Of a stretch of DNA of 64,000 nucleotides, positions 1 through 11,784 are shown one piece after another (position 1 is the stretch's first letter; each line of letters starts with the position of its first letter). The notes beneath the pieces are model-generated. The model did not search any database. It had not been told where the DNA came from and saw nothing but the letters and a program-made list of their open reading frames with translations. Source of the stretch: Ligustrum vulgare (lineage: Eukaryota > Streptophyta > Magnoliopsida > Lamiales > Oleaceae); assembly GCA_963555705.1 (NCBI GenBank), contig OY743182.1, positions 53,262,592-53,326,591 of the forward strand, written 5' to 3'. The position numbers were made by a program, and so were the translations under genes.

Positions 1-178
1 TTCTAATTGATTTTTCCTTATAGTTGTATATTTCTTGTTTGTTCTTTATTTAACTAAAACATATTTTTATATTGCATTTTTAACTAACGTTTCATACCGC
101 CAAATGTGTACCCTAAATATCTATTATCAGTCTTGCTATGTATAAAAAAGGATTTTGATTAGTTTATTTTTATCCAAG

Positions 179-3100
179 GATTACTGCAATGGCTTTGGTT
201 TGGGAATATGGGGAGAAGTCTGGTTTTGAATCTTGGAAGGGTCTCTCTTGGGGCATGGTGAGTAGTGCTTTTCTTTCCCTGAAATTGTTCTGTGTTCTGA
301 AGTTATGGTAGCATTTAATATATTTTGTGCCTCTTGAACACAAAAAGGAAATTGCAGTTCTTGACCTTTAGGCCTTTAATTTTATTATAAGCATTGCCAC
401 ACCAGAGTTTAGATATTTTTTTGGTAAAATTTGCTAGAGATTGCAACAATACACTCCTATCTTGGTTCTTTCAACCTTTTTGAGTAGTCTTCTGGTTATG
501 ACGGCAAAGCTGTATATGTTGTTTTTTTCTGGAAACTATATCCAGTTGAATGCCATTAACCTTTATAAAAATAAAATCAACATATTTTTGCTTCACGTGC
601 TGGCTAATTCTAATTCAGCGTGGTAGGTAAATATGTGAAGTCTTTTCTCCCATGTATTAGAATTTGAAAAGTGACCAATTGGTTTAGGTACCCTTGCTAG
701 GTGGAGCATTCTGCGCTTGTACATGGCACTTCTTTTACAATTCAGAGGTCCTTGAGGTAAGAAGATCAATAATTACTACTTAAGCACCATTTGGCAACCA
801 ATTTATAAATCATTTATAAATGCAGTAAAAAATCAAACATTAATTTCGACGGCAGATTCATAACTATTACTCATTTATTATCCACAGATTTTCTGGGACC
901 ACACTACTAAGCTGTGTGCTTGTTATTGGGTATTCTTTTGTAGAGTAGGGTATGTGTCATTCAACTACATGGTTCTATTTTCGGAAGCAAAAAGAAGAAA
1001 ATAAAATAATTATCAAATGTCAGAATGTGAAAGGATGCATAATTTGTGGTTTCTGGCAAAATGGATTAAAAAATAAAAATTTGTGAAACATTAGTCTTAA
1101 CTAGATTACAAATATGGAGAAGAAGTCCAAAAAGAGAATTCTGCAACTCGTCTCTCACTGCACATTATACTCACTGACATTGGATTCCGTAAAAAAATTT
1201 AATGTTCGTAGACTGCATTAGTCAGCTTAGCAATTTGAAAAAATGGTGATATGGTGGCCAATTTTTTTTTTTTTTAAAAAAAGGTAAAAAATTTGTGATG
1301 GAAATCATGCAGAGTTTCACTGTTTCGGTAAATTCGGTGTGTTCTACTAACCTTGAGTGGATGAGATTTTGGATATTGCTCACCTACTTCTCTTGTCAAT
1401 CAGTTCATTCCTTGAAATTATGTTATGAATATACAGGTTCTTAGTGGTGGGCTGCAGTGTTTGCTTTTCCAATATGCTCGTGACAGGTTCTTGGATTTCT
1501 TGTTGGCATCGTCCTCTTCAGACATTGGATAAGATTCCTTGTGTTGGACACAAGGCTGACCTGGATGTCTGTTCTGGAACCGAATTATCATACTCAGTGA
1601 TGGTTGACTTCTTGTATTTATTAAAGTCAAATTGAAACTTGGGATTCGTGGGCCTTATCACCGAATGAACTCAGTAGTTGTTGGTTGGTGACTTGAACTT
1701 AGAGCCTATTTGGTGTAGGAGTTTTTGTATGAATTTTGAGTTTTTGGGAGAATGTGCGGTTGAAAAGTCATTGAAAATTGTGAAAAGTGATGGATCTCAT
1801 AAAAATGTGTGGTTGAAATTGAATTTGAGGAAAGTTTTGAAAATTTCAACTTTACCAAACAGGTTCTTATTAGATGACTTTGAGCTTGTCCTTCATGTCA
1901 GGTCTAATAAAGTTGACTTGTTCTGAGATTGAAAATTAGAATTCGTTGGCCTCATCACCTAGTGAGCTCAATAATTGTTGGTTGATGACTTGAACTTATT
2001 AGATGAACTTGAGCTTGTCCTTCATGTCAGGTCTAATATAGATTGAGCTTTTCTGAGATTTACACGTCTTTCCACGTCACGTTGGTAATACCAAGTGGAT
2101 TTGTTTATAACATTTGCCCCATATTACACTGTTATTAAGACTCTTGGCATTTTCTTAATTAATGACACTCGTGAAGTTGTTTCCTGGAGCAATGGAAAGG
2201 CAGGTCCATTCTAAAAAATGGCACATTGGAGCTAGTAAGTGTGCCAAAGAGAAATAATCTAATCAATTGTAACTTGTACATGAGTGTTCATACTAAGTAC
2301 ATGGCATATTTACCTACTGAGAGATATAAGGCAAGATCAGTTATTAAGTGCTTCACAAAGATCTCTGGAATTGACTACTATACGATTTTTGCTACAGTAA
2401 CTAAGATAATGTAATACACCTTTTACTTTTCCTATCTGAATCCTTGGACTGGCCTTTGAATGAAATAGATTTGAAGACGTGTACACAAGCTTGCCATTGG
2501 GAATTTATGAAGTATATGGCGAGAACGAGGTCCGCAAATTGGGGAAGTCTTTATATGGTCTAAAGCAGTGACCAAGGAATTGGGATGATTGGTTTGCTTG
2601 ATTTAGAAGCTGGAATATACTCAAAAGCTAATTAGACTCTAATTGTTCTTCAAGCACTGAAGAGATGGAAGTATTATTATTCTTGTACAAACTCGGGTTT
2701 CTAATGAAATTCCTGATTAAGGAGTTTGAGATTACGGACATTGGCCAACTAAGTTATTTCATAGGCTTGGAAATGGTACAATACAATAGGAGTATATTTG
2801 TTTTTAGGTTGTAAACCTGTTTGACAATCACATTGATTCTAATCACAATCTAGGAGACATGTTGAGAGGAAATATGGTGCATCCTCAAAATTTATTTGAA
2901 AAAATAATCTACTTGTTTCACAAATTACCTTATTTAGCTTTTGAAATTAGTGCCGTAAGCAATTTTATGGCTTTATGCACACTCCCTAAGTAAAGAACAT
3001 CTTGAGGTTTCTTATAGAATTTTGAGATATTTAAAGGGCAGTCAGTCCATACAAGATATTTTGTTGAGAAAAAGGAGATCACATGCATTGGGGGGGGGGG

Positions 3101-3832
3101 GGGGGGTCTACACTAGGATATGTGTATTGCATGAATTAACTTGGTTACATGGAGAAGCGAAACAGTCAATTGTTGCAGGGAGTTCTGCTGAAGCAAAAGT
3201 TAGGACCATAACTCAGAGAGATTTCTGAGATTGTGTGGTTGGATAAGTTTTTTAAGGAATTGGAGGTTGCTTCCATAAGTCATATTAAACCATAATAAAA
3301 AGCTCCCATTGGTATTGCTCTTTATTCAGTTAGGCAAGGAAAAATAGAGCACATTGAGATCGATTGGAAGTATTTACATGCTTTTTGTGGTCATTGGCCA
3401 CTGACCAGCAGCTGGCTGACATATTTGCCACAGGACTGCATTGGGCTAGAATTCAAGACTTCATTTAGCTGGCTGACATATTCTCAGCATGAAAATTTTA
3501 AAGTACCAAAACGTCATTGTATGGGACGAACAATTGCTTGGTTAATTATGATGATACTATGCTGCAGTAGCTTTTAATTTGTCGAAACCCAAAAAAGTTC
3601 TACTTTTCTTCTTCAGCAATGGACTTTATATCAATTATTAAATGCTAAAAATTAGGAAGCTGAAGCTTGACTCGGAATATATCAAATCAGATATTAAACC
3701 AAACAATTTGCCTATGATTTCTAGGTCTTGGTAGCTCTTCAAGCAGCTTTGACAGTAATTGGTAATGTAACAATGTGCATTGCTGCATTTCGTATTTACT
3801 CATCTTCACAGGAAGGCTCCAAAAACTCGTGA
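179..3832 (+). CDS. DUF2499-type plastid/cyanobacterial membrane protein, 3' exons only
   Basis: Three coding exons with canonical GT/AG borders: 179-257, 688-756 and 3725-3832 (stop TGA). They join in frame to 84 residues, including MALVWEYGEKSGFESW, LLGGAFCACTWHFFYN and VALQAALTVIGNVTMC. I recognise the DUF2499 family pattern: a W-rich stretch, then G-G-A-x-C-A-C-T-W-H-F-F-Y-N, then a hydrophobic A-L-T-V-x-G-N segment. The family occurs in cyanobacteria and plants; no biochemical function is known to me. Two hydrophobic segments suggest membrane helices, with a short polar tail ending in KNS. Upstream exons, including any transit peptide, lie left of the window; 1-178 is intron. A possible 3'-UTR intron runs from about 3892 to 3964. 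The second visible intron is about 3 kb and is filled with transposon debris. Exon calls are strong; localisation is inferred from the family. Confidence 0.85.
1635..2062. repeat. Imperfect duplication in intron, first copy carrying a MITE
   Basis: Two related segments lie in tandem, about 1635-1701 plus 1867-1920, and about 1930-2062. They share TTGGTTGATGACTTGAACTT and CTTGTCCTTCATGTCAGG. The first copy is interrupted by a 165 bp MITE and the second is not, so the pair gives both the filled and the empty site. No coding potential was seen. Confidence 0.7.
1702..1866. mobile_element. Tourist/PIF-Harbinger-like MITE (165 bp)
   Basis: The terminal inverted repeats start GAGCCTATTTGGTGTAGG on the left and, reverse-complemented, GAACCTGTTTGGTAAAG on the right. 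It is flanked by TTA on both sides (1699-1701 and 1867-1869), the 3 bp TSD typical of PIF/Harbinger. The empty duplicate at about 1990-2010 reads GAACTTATTAGATG, exactly what is expected before insertion. Confidence 0.85.
2140..3490 (+). pseudogene. Degenerate Ty1/copia pol fragment (RT-RNase H) in intron
   Basis: Conceptual translation in shifting frames recovers copia landmarks in order: a YKAR-like stretch with GIDYYTIFA (about 2320-2400), a KLGKSLYGLKQ-like stretch (about 2530-2570), RNase H remnants around SIVAGSSAEAK (about 3165-3205), and an LADIFA-T-GLHWARIQDFI tail (about 3410-3470). Multiple stops and frameshifts make it non-functional. No LTRs were found nearby, so it is an old truncated copy. 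A run of 17 G residues (3090-3106) interrupts the RNase H region. Confidence 0.75.
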
Positions 3833-6484
3833 TCTCTTCAACTCATGAACTCAATTGAAGTTCCTTCAAGACTTCGTCCCAGTGGTAATCCTCCTTTTGC
3901 AGTAATCTAGCTCGTATGCAGAATCCAGCTAAACTGATACGTTACATTTCTTGCTCTTTTGCAGGAATAAGTGAATGCGTATTATTCTATGGAGGCACAA
4001 AGAGAGTTCCTATTTGGAGGGAACAATACTGGAAGTTGTTCTCAGCAGTGAAGTGCCAGTGAAGCTTAAGCTGTACCTACACGCGAAAAAGTTCAACCTC
4101 TATGTTGGCCGGTTAGTCTATCAAGTGGTTTGAACAAGGCTCTTTGATTACTATAATATATTGGGTTTTGGTACATTTTTATGGATCACTACTTATTTAA
4201 GATCTCATTACTTGTATCCTTGATTGTTGCGAGTTATTCAAGATTTTATCGCATGTGTTCTTGATAATTACATGTTTGAAAATACGGGATGCTGTGTTAT
4301 AGTGGTACATTTAGTCCTCGCTGTACAACATTGTATGTCAATTATGTTCATAATACTCTCTGGGAAAAGTTGCATCGACTATGATTATTTGTTTGACAAA
4401 TGCTGTACATGTATGTGATCCAACTGAATATATTGCAAGTGCTTGAGCATTCCAAAGATGATGTGAACTTTGTGATCCATATTTCTCATTGAATGTAATG
4501 ATGGGGTTTCTTGACATGTGTTGTGAAGGGGATAGATACGAAGAAATACATACATGGACCGGACCCATCGGCCGTCACGCTTGTAGTAGCATGTTTGGTA
4601 GGGCAGATAAGACTATGTACTCTGCATAATGCAATTAAAAAATTAAGAAGTTCAAATTTTAAGTAACATTCATAGTGTAAGTCAATGCATTGGGGGACAC
4701 TAGCATCTATTATTGGTTAGCTTTATTTTATTATTCTATGATACTTGAGTAAATTCAAATGATATTATGATCCTGAAGCCATTATTTTGACATTTTGTAG
4801 TGGCTCTTTAGGGACCACTGGTCCAGCGTTAGATAGTTCTTGAAATACACTAAATAATCAATCTATACTGAATATTTTAATAGAATTCCTTGCTACTCTA
4901 TTATTTTATTGAAGGTAAGTGTTTATACCATCTTGAATTTAAAGGGTATTTTTTGATTTAGCTAATTTTGCAAGATGGAAAGATTTATTTATTTTTTAAA
5001 TTATTTTTCATCTTGAAATTAATAATACGAAGTCTTACTTTCAAGTACTATTTAAATTAAATATTAAAATATATAATTGGACTAATTGAAGATATGAAAA
5101 ATATTGAGCTTTGAAATGAAATAATTAAATTTACACTAATTAAACACACGTGTACTCGCTAACATTGAAAGAAAGATCCTCGAGCCTACAGCTTTAGACT
5201 TTCCGGAAAGTTGTCTTTGTTGATTTTGCTGCCTTATTATTTAAAAAACATTAAAAATATAACAATTGGTGGATTAAAATTTTGGAGAAAAAATTAATTT
5301 TTTTTTCTACTTTTTATTATTTCCAAATATGTCATCCAAGGTATTAATGTATTATACTATTATTGCTTGTTGTCTTAGAGCTTTTTTGGTAAAACAAAAA
5401 AATTCACTTTAACTTTTTAAATTCAATCTCAACATCAATTCTTAGTCAAGTCTACAATTTTTGACTTTTCAAATGTTTTTAAATCACACATTCATTAAAA
5501 AAAAAAAAAAAAGACCCACAAAAATTTCTAAATATCATATTACAAAATAGTCTCTTAATCTAAAATTAATCTAAAATTTATTGCATCGAGTGGTTTGATA
5601 ATAATCACACTAGACAATTTTGATATATTAATAATATGTTTTTTATGGATTTATTTGATTCTTCTTTCCGAGTTTGATAAGCACTAAATAACTATTTGGG
5701 GCTGTTTGACAAGTTTTTGAAAAGTCAAATATTTTTACTTTTACAAATTTTACAAACTTCGAAAAATAAAAAAGTTGTTTCTATACCTAAGAGTATCTTT
5801 CAACGTGTCTCAATAATGTTACGATAGTATTTTGTCTAATTAAAATAGTTTTTCGAAAAAGTTTAGTACAAAATGACTTTCTAATAAATTCTTTTACACG
5901 AAGTAAAAGCAAAAACAAAATTCCTATCAATTGAAATCTTTATTTATTTGGTAAGGAAATAAAATATGACTCAAACATGGACACTGGAAATGACTTTACT
6001 TTAGCATATAGACAATAATGTTCGGTGATCATTTCATAGGAGGCTAGACTTTTCAATCCTCTAAAGTACTTTGTGTTTTCTTTTCGAGTTTAATAAGATA
6101 TATCGGTAGGGACTAAGGCTAGGTGTTTTTTAATTAAAAAAAACAAGCGTGTACATTTACTTAATTACTTCTATATAATTAATTATTATATTCTAAACTT
6201 CTATAATGTAAGAAAATGCCAAAATCAAAGAAATATTACTAATAGATAAAAATAAAAACTCCAACCTTTTAATTCTTGTACATACAAGACCAAACTTATA
6301 GTTACACAAATTTGCCAGATAATTTGATATCCCCTTTCTTAATCCAAGTGTCGAGATTAGGCAGTACAAGAAGAAAATAAATAATTTCTAGCAGACTCGA
6401 TAAAAAAAAGTTGTGACTGCATCAACTACAAGAAAATACCTCGTGATAGACAATACAAGAAAGGTTTCACCAAAACAAGATTTT
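3833..6484. other. 3' UTR then AT-rich intergenic region
   Basis: Roughly the first 300 bases probably include the 3' UTR of the DUF2499 gene. The rest is AT-rich without credible ORFs. About 5375-5660 resembles the repeat at 7855-8660: it shares CAATCTCAAC, AAGTCTACA-like and ACTTTTCAAA-type segments and a GAGCTTTTTTGGTAA start. No other gene was seen. Confidence 0.5.
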
Positions 6485-6954
6485 TCAATGCATGGCGTTC
6501 TTCGACTCATCCTTATTAAGACAATCATGCTTAGAAAATCGATTTTCAAACTCAGACATTAAAGCAAGATTTTCTTGATGCAGAAGAGTAGCCTTTTTCC
6601 TCAATTTTTCATTTTCTTCTATTATACTTATATTCTCCATGTAAAGCTTCAAATTCTTAAGCTTCATGTCCTTGTCAATCTTCTCTTTACGTTGCTTCCT
6701 TCTGCAACATATAACATATTCATGCATATTAATATATCGAATGAAAAAGGAATGCCTATTTTATACACGAATTAGTTAACCTAACAATATTGTGTATGCG
6801 AAAGAAGTGAAAAATGAGTGTTTGTTTTATAACTCGAGGGTTATAAGTTATACCTTGCGAGGTTGTGAATGCAAATCCTCGCCCGCTTTGGTCGTTTTTG
6901 CAAAGAAACTTGAAGATTATGTAATGGCATCCAATCTGTGGGACTAATACACAT
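6485..6954 (-). CDS. ZPR1/2-like: LITTLE ZIPPER protein, ZPR1/ZPR2-like
   Basis: Two exons on the minus strand: 6954-6854 (ATG at 6954-6952) and 6701-6485, with a 152 bp GT-AG intron. Together they give about 105 residues. Exon 1 encodes a basic leader (MCISPTDWMPLHNLQV, then QKRPKRARICIH). Exon 2 encodes the family core: KQRKEK, KNLKLYMENISIIEENEKL, RKKATLLHQENLALMSEFEN, a leucine zipper with the L-Y-M-E-N and H-Q-E-N-L-A-L signatures. ZPR proteins are small zipper-only partners that bind the leucine zipper of HD-ZIP III transcription factors to form inactive heterodimers, controlling shoot meristem and leaf polarity in the nucleus. Long basic leaders distinguish ZPR1/2 from the shorter ZPR3/4. 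Spliced phase 2, frame preserved (AG|A gives Arg). The gene looks intact. Promoter elements are listed separately. Confidence 0.9.
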
Positions 6955-7045
6955 TCTTGAAGTTTTTTGTGTAGATTTTACATTGAAACAAAAAGATTTT
7001 GTGTGGTTTGCTCTATGTGATATGTTCTTTGTGGGGTGCTGAGAT

Positions 7046-7087
7046 CCTATAAATAGGTGGCTATTGTGGTTTTTAATGTGTCACGTG
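7046..7087 (-). promoter_or_regulatory. TATA box and G-box of the ZPR gene
   Basis: On the minus strand CTATTTATAGG (7056-7046) lies about 92 bp upstream of the ZPR start codon, a suitable TATA position. A perfect G-box CACGTG sits at 7082-7087, about 26 bp further upstream. Functional roles are inferred from position only. Confidence 0.5.
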
Positions 7088-7148
7088 TGTAACCATGTGG
7101 TGTCCTGGGGTGGGGTGGGGATTGGATGAGGGATTAATTTCAAGTTTG

Positions 7149-7178
7149 GTAATGATGACAAGAGAAAGTCATGATTAC
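7149..7178. promoter_or_regulatory. Two near-consensus HD-ZIP III binding sites
   Basis: GTAATGATGAC (7149-7159) and GTCATGATTAC (7168-7178) each differ by one base from the 11 bp palindrome GTAATGATTAC reported for HD-ZIP III factors. They sit 195-225 bp upstream of the ZPR start. HD-ZIP III proteins are known to activate ZPR genes in Arabidopsis, so the sites fit a conserved feedback loop. Binding here is inferred. Confidence 0.55.
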
Positions 7179-7340
7179 TAAGAGCAGAAACTCCATCTAC
7201 TATGGCAAGAATGAAAAGCCTAAGAACAAGGAAAGCTTGTGATCTTGTGCATATTTCTTGCCAAAATAAGTGCTTATTTTAACTTATAAGTCCACATTTT
7301 AGAAAAGAAAAGAAGGGTTCATTTATTTGGAGATAATTAG

Positions 7341-7786
7341 GTTGTATTTGATTGAAAATATTGAAAATGGAAAATAAGAAAATACTTTTTAAAAATTGAT
7401 TTGCCTGAAAATTATTTTCCTAAAAATTCAATTGAAAGTGTTTGATTAGATTAATTTTTCAGGTAAAAAAAGGTAAAATTTTCTTAGTTTTATTGTTTGG
7501 TTGATGTTATTTTTCATGGTAAATAAATCAAAATTTAGATATTTTAATCAATTTTTTTTTTCATTCATTTGTACTTGATAATAGTAATGTTAATTAGAAA
7601 AAAAAGTCAATCAATAAAAATTAAAATGATCAAACGTGACGCAAAACACTTTTCTCCTAAGGTGGAACCAGAGAAAATATTTTTCATAGTATATTTTTCC
7701 AATCAACACCAAACAAATACAAAAGATGGAAAATAATTTTCATGATTTAACATTTTCTAAGCAAATAAAGATTCATCAAACACAAC
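7341..7786. mobile_element. MITE with GTTGTATTTGAT termini
   Basis: The termini GTTGTATTTGAT (left) and ATCAAACACAAC (right) are inverted repeats with one mismatch. The interior is AT-rich with GGAAAATAA-type subterminal motifs in both orientations and no coding potential. It is related to elements at 13932-14095 and 14776-14995. I could not fix a TSD. Confidence 0.55.
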
Positions 7787-7854
7787 TTTTAGTGTAATTT
7801 ATAAATAAAGAATCTGATATTTTCGAGATAAAATATGTTATTGAAAAGTGATTT

Positions 7855-8660
7855 GAGAGCGTGTTTTCTAATGGTAAAATTTTTACCTCAACTTTTCAAA
7901 CTCAATCTCAACCATCCATTCATAGTTAAGTCCACCATTTTTTACTTTTCAAACTTTTTTAAACCACACATCCATATAGGGATGATAATAATATCCACAA
8001 ACCCGATACTCGTTGGAGACCCGACATAAATGAGCGAGGATTACCAGAGTAAATTGGTTCGTGGGTAGGGTATGGAAGTAAACTTTAAAACCCGACATGG
8101 GTATGTGTCGGGTGTGGGTTTTACTACAATACTCATACTCGACGCGCATACCCATTAATTTCCGTAAAAAATTATATAATTTAAAACAAAAGTGATTGTT
8201 TAAAAATAATAATAAATAAATAAAAAATAGAACTCAAATATTTATTGACATTGTTAACGTCTAAACCTTAATATATTTAAGCTATTGACTTTGTTAACGT
8301 CTAAAAAAATTGTTCAAATTCCCTTGTTTGGTTTCAACTTTCAACATATAACAAGCTTTTTTCAAGTCAAATTCAAGTGAAGCCCAACATGTAAGTGATT
8401 CAAGTTAATCCGGAGCACTTATAACCTATTTACAGCCTAAAAAAATAAATAATTAGTAATGAATTTTAAATGGGTATAGAAGCAAACCCGCCTCCGATCC
8501 GCAATTTTTAAATGGGTATATGTGTAGGGTATGAATATTATAAATCTTTAGTGAGTAGAGTATGGATTTGGCAAATCGACTCATACTTGATTCATTGTCA
8601 TCTCTACATCCATCCAAAAAAAAAAATCATAAAAATCAAGATTTTTCATATTACCAAACG
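7855..8660. repeat. Non-coding repeat interrupted by a hAT MITE
   Basis: The flanks (7855-7976 and 8607-8660) form one repeat, starting GAGAGCGTGTTTTC and ending ACCAAACGAACTCTG, related to about 5375-5660. A hAT-type MITE at 7977-8606 splits it. The ends suggest a PIF/Harbinger-like MITE, but no clear TSD was fixed. Confidence 0.45.
7977..8606. mobile_element. hAT-type MITE (630 bp) with 8 bp TSD
   Basis: It starts TAGGGATGATAAT and ends ATTGTCATCTCTA, inverted with one or two mismatches. Flanking 8-mers CATCCATA (7969-7976) and CATCCATC (8607-8614) match 7/8, the TSD length of hAT elements. The interior has several GGGTATG/CATACCC-type motifs in both directions. No ORF. Confidence 0.8.
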
Positions 8661-10831
8661 AACTCTGATAAAATGTATTTTTTATAAACAATTTATTGCC
8701 AACACAAATACACGAAAATAATTCATTTAGTCGACTAAGACTGAATTTGCTATCATTGTCACACTATTTTAAGTACAGTCCAAGCATATTAACTAATCAA
8801 TTTCTGCCATGAAAAAGAATGGCCTGTGAAAGTTAGTGTTGGACATGCTACTGTTGTCCTTTTTATATTCATCCATACTATTCAACTTTAGGAAAAATAA
8901 GTTGAATAAGTAGTGTATTCATAATTTTTTGTGTTGGTTAGTGAAGTGAGGTGGGGCTATGTCAATGCTACAAATTTTGGGACTCTGCATCGAATGCCCC
9001 AGTACAAGCCAGTTGTGTGACAACAAGGAATTTTAATAAAAGCACCTTCATAAATTGAAAAAATACGCTTGACACATAAACAAATAAATGAAATATGATA
9101 AAAATCTATCTCCAATGCACAACGTTGATTAAGATATTAGGCTGACGTGATACTAAAAAAAAAATAGACATTGTGTGGAGTGTTCCGTCTACATCTAGAC
9201 ATTTCGTGAGACATGCTGACTCAGCATTAATTTTTATCTTATAATTATTTAATTACTGTAGATAAGAACGTGGCCCAATTAAGTTGTATGGTATAAATTA
9301 GTTTCCTTTTGGACTTTACAGTAAATTAGAGATAATGTGATAATTAATTTTAATTTTTTTATAAAAAATGTCACATAATCAATATTATTGAAATGTATAA
9401 AGCACTATTGGTGAGTAAATATTTGAACTGCTCCATTTATTTATTCACGTTTTTTAGAAGTTCGTCTATTTTATCGTCACATCAACATCAATTCACGTTA
9501 TGCATTAAAAATGCTCTGAGGCTTATATGAATTTTTTGGATAGTGATTACACGAAATTTTACCGTTTGTAAACGAGAAAAAAGTCATAGTGTTTTTGTTT
9601 TGGTTTTTTATATGGGTGAAAGAAGTTTGTTGGTTGAATTGTTGAATTTTGGGACTCGATATAATCATATTAAGTCCATGTTTGATCTCCATTCTTTTTG
9701 AATTTTTTTTTTTATCGTACTTAATTTTAACCATACATTTTCTACACATAAGCGCAAAAATTTTCTCTCATTTTCAACCTCACAATATTACATCAATATT
9801 TTAAATTCAAAATTATTTTTTCCCTAATAATGAGAATAAAAAAGAGGCTAAATTGAGGTGATCGAGTACAAAGCTTGATCGACTCAAATATTCATTGGGC
9901 GGGGATTGAGATAGGGTTCGACACAGACATTGGTTTGCTTGTTCTTTGGTAAGCCAGTGAATCAACCAATGAGAGCTCTCAGTATGAAAATGAAGCAAAA
10001 TTTCAGAGCAGGAACAATCTTTTACTTTATTTAGGAGAAATCGAGTTCGTGTGGTCGAACTAAAATATCAGATTTAAGTTGCTGTGCTTTTCAATAATAA
10101 AAAGTCCTCTTCCTCAATCCTCACATAAACTTGTAAAACTATTGAAGATTTAGTTACCATCTATAACATTCATTGTTTCTACGCTTTAAATTAATCATTG
10201 AACGAGAAGTCTTCTCGTCAGTTGCACCGACACTTCAATTAGAATAGCATATTCGTGTCCGATACTAGTCGAACTCAGTGTTAGATACTATAAGAGATAA
10301 TATATTTTTTAACTCAAATTTAATATTAATATTAAATAATAAATAGGTACTCAAAGTTAAAAGATTTCAACAAGAAAAATTAATAACAAGTATAAAACTA
10401 AATTTATATCATATAATTTTTTTTTAAAAATATTTCAATTAACATATCTACAATGTGTCGCGTCGAAACATTTTTAATAAATTGCGTGTCAACATGTCCG
10501 ACACGTATCATTTCAGATACACGTGTCCGTGCATGGTAGGTCTTATCTAAGCTAGTTCCATGACATTAATGATAAACACAACGCGTGCAATAGTAATCTC
10601 TCATAACAAGAAGACGTCATTTAAAAAAAAAAAAAAAAAACTAAGTTCAATTACGAATGAGATGGAACAAAATCATTTACCAGAGTTTTTTCTTGGCCGT
10701 TTATAACTCAATGGAAGGAGTTTAAAGATGTTTTTACTTGCCTAAGATGTAAATTGTAAAGCTTAATTATTATCATTGTATGAAATTCGTACGTGAACAT
10801 ATGCAGATCAGCCTTGTAATTTAATTAAGAA
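8661..10831. other. Intergenic, no gene seen
   Basis: AT-rich sequence with poly-A and poly-T tracts. I found no splice-supported exons, protein motifs or LTR boundaries. Short ORFs at about 9498-9749 and 9813-9998 are low-complexity and unlike known proteins. Confidence 0.4.
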
Positions 10832-11784
10832 CTAGTATTTACCTGGTGTGTGATGCACGAAAGTTGCTTTTCGCATTATCTATATCGATAAGTATTCGTA
10901 AAATGTTAATACTTTTACATAATCAAAACATATAAAAAATGCATAAAATAATAATATTTTATTACAATAAAATTTAAAAACAATGCCCCTATTTTTGGTA
11001 GGGAATAAAATCAAGTTTTACTTAGGTTTTGATAAAAGTTGATAGAATATGTGATTGAAAGTTGTATGACCTACAAAATGTGTGGTTAAAATTAATTGTT
11101 AACTTTGAATTGAGTTTTAATCAAAAGTTTTAAAGTTATCAAACATGAGAAATATAATTAATTCAAATTATTAAAAAATTATTTAGTTAGTAAATGCTAA
11201 TTTATATATTTAAATAATAAAATTTCAATTTATATATTTAAATGCTAACTTATAAAGTTGATAGAATATGTGATTGAAAGTGTGATGCACGATTTTTTAT
11301 TTTTAATTTGCAATAATAATGTTAATATTTTATAAGTAGGACTATATATATGTTCATATTAGAGGAAAAATATTTAAAATGTTTAAAAAGACTTCACGGA
11401 GAAACTGAATGTTATTTTTTAGAAATAAAAAAAAATAGAATGAAAAACAGATACGTGATTACAAATTATGGAATACTTTCTTAAATACAACGTTTATTGT
11501 TGAATTACTTTGATTGTCATCCTTGTCGTTGTCGCGGATCAAAGATTTTAAACCATTGTAATTTGTAACTCTTGAAATAGCATCGTATAGTTGATCGTGG
11601 TTGAAAACTTGTTTCTTAAAAAAATCGAAATTAGAAAGCAATTGATCTTAACTTTTACTGATTTTCATTGCATATGAAAAAATTAGAAGAAAAATATCTT
11701 CGATTAAATTTGAAAGTCAGTCTTGGATTAGACGGGGATGGTGACATTTATAATCAATTATTTCTCATACTTGTAAGTAATATA
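10832..11784 (-). mobile_element. Helitron 3' part, minus orientation
   Basis: The minus strand ends GTGCATCACACACC...AATACTAG at 10832, followed by T (10831). A CTAG end, T flank and short hairpin just upstream are Helitron hallmarks. A helicase C-terminal remnant lies about 630 bp inside. The 5' TC end was not identified. Confidence 0.6.
11459..11640 (-). pseudogene. Helitron Pif1-like helicase C-terminus
   Basis: Sixty residues ending at a stop. HDQLYDAISRVTNYNGLKSL matches the terminal Pif1/RecD2 helicase motif of Helitron Rep-Hel proteins (Q-L-Y-V-A-x-S-R-V-T), followed by NVVFKKVFHNL. The rest of Rep-Hel is missing upstream on this strand, so this is a remnant. Confidence 0.75.

Noticed and set aside
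3090..3106. Run of 17 G as a possible G-quadruplex signal
   Set aside because: A single homopolymer inside a decayed copia fragment; a sequencing or slippage effect is more likely than function.
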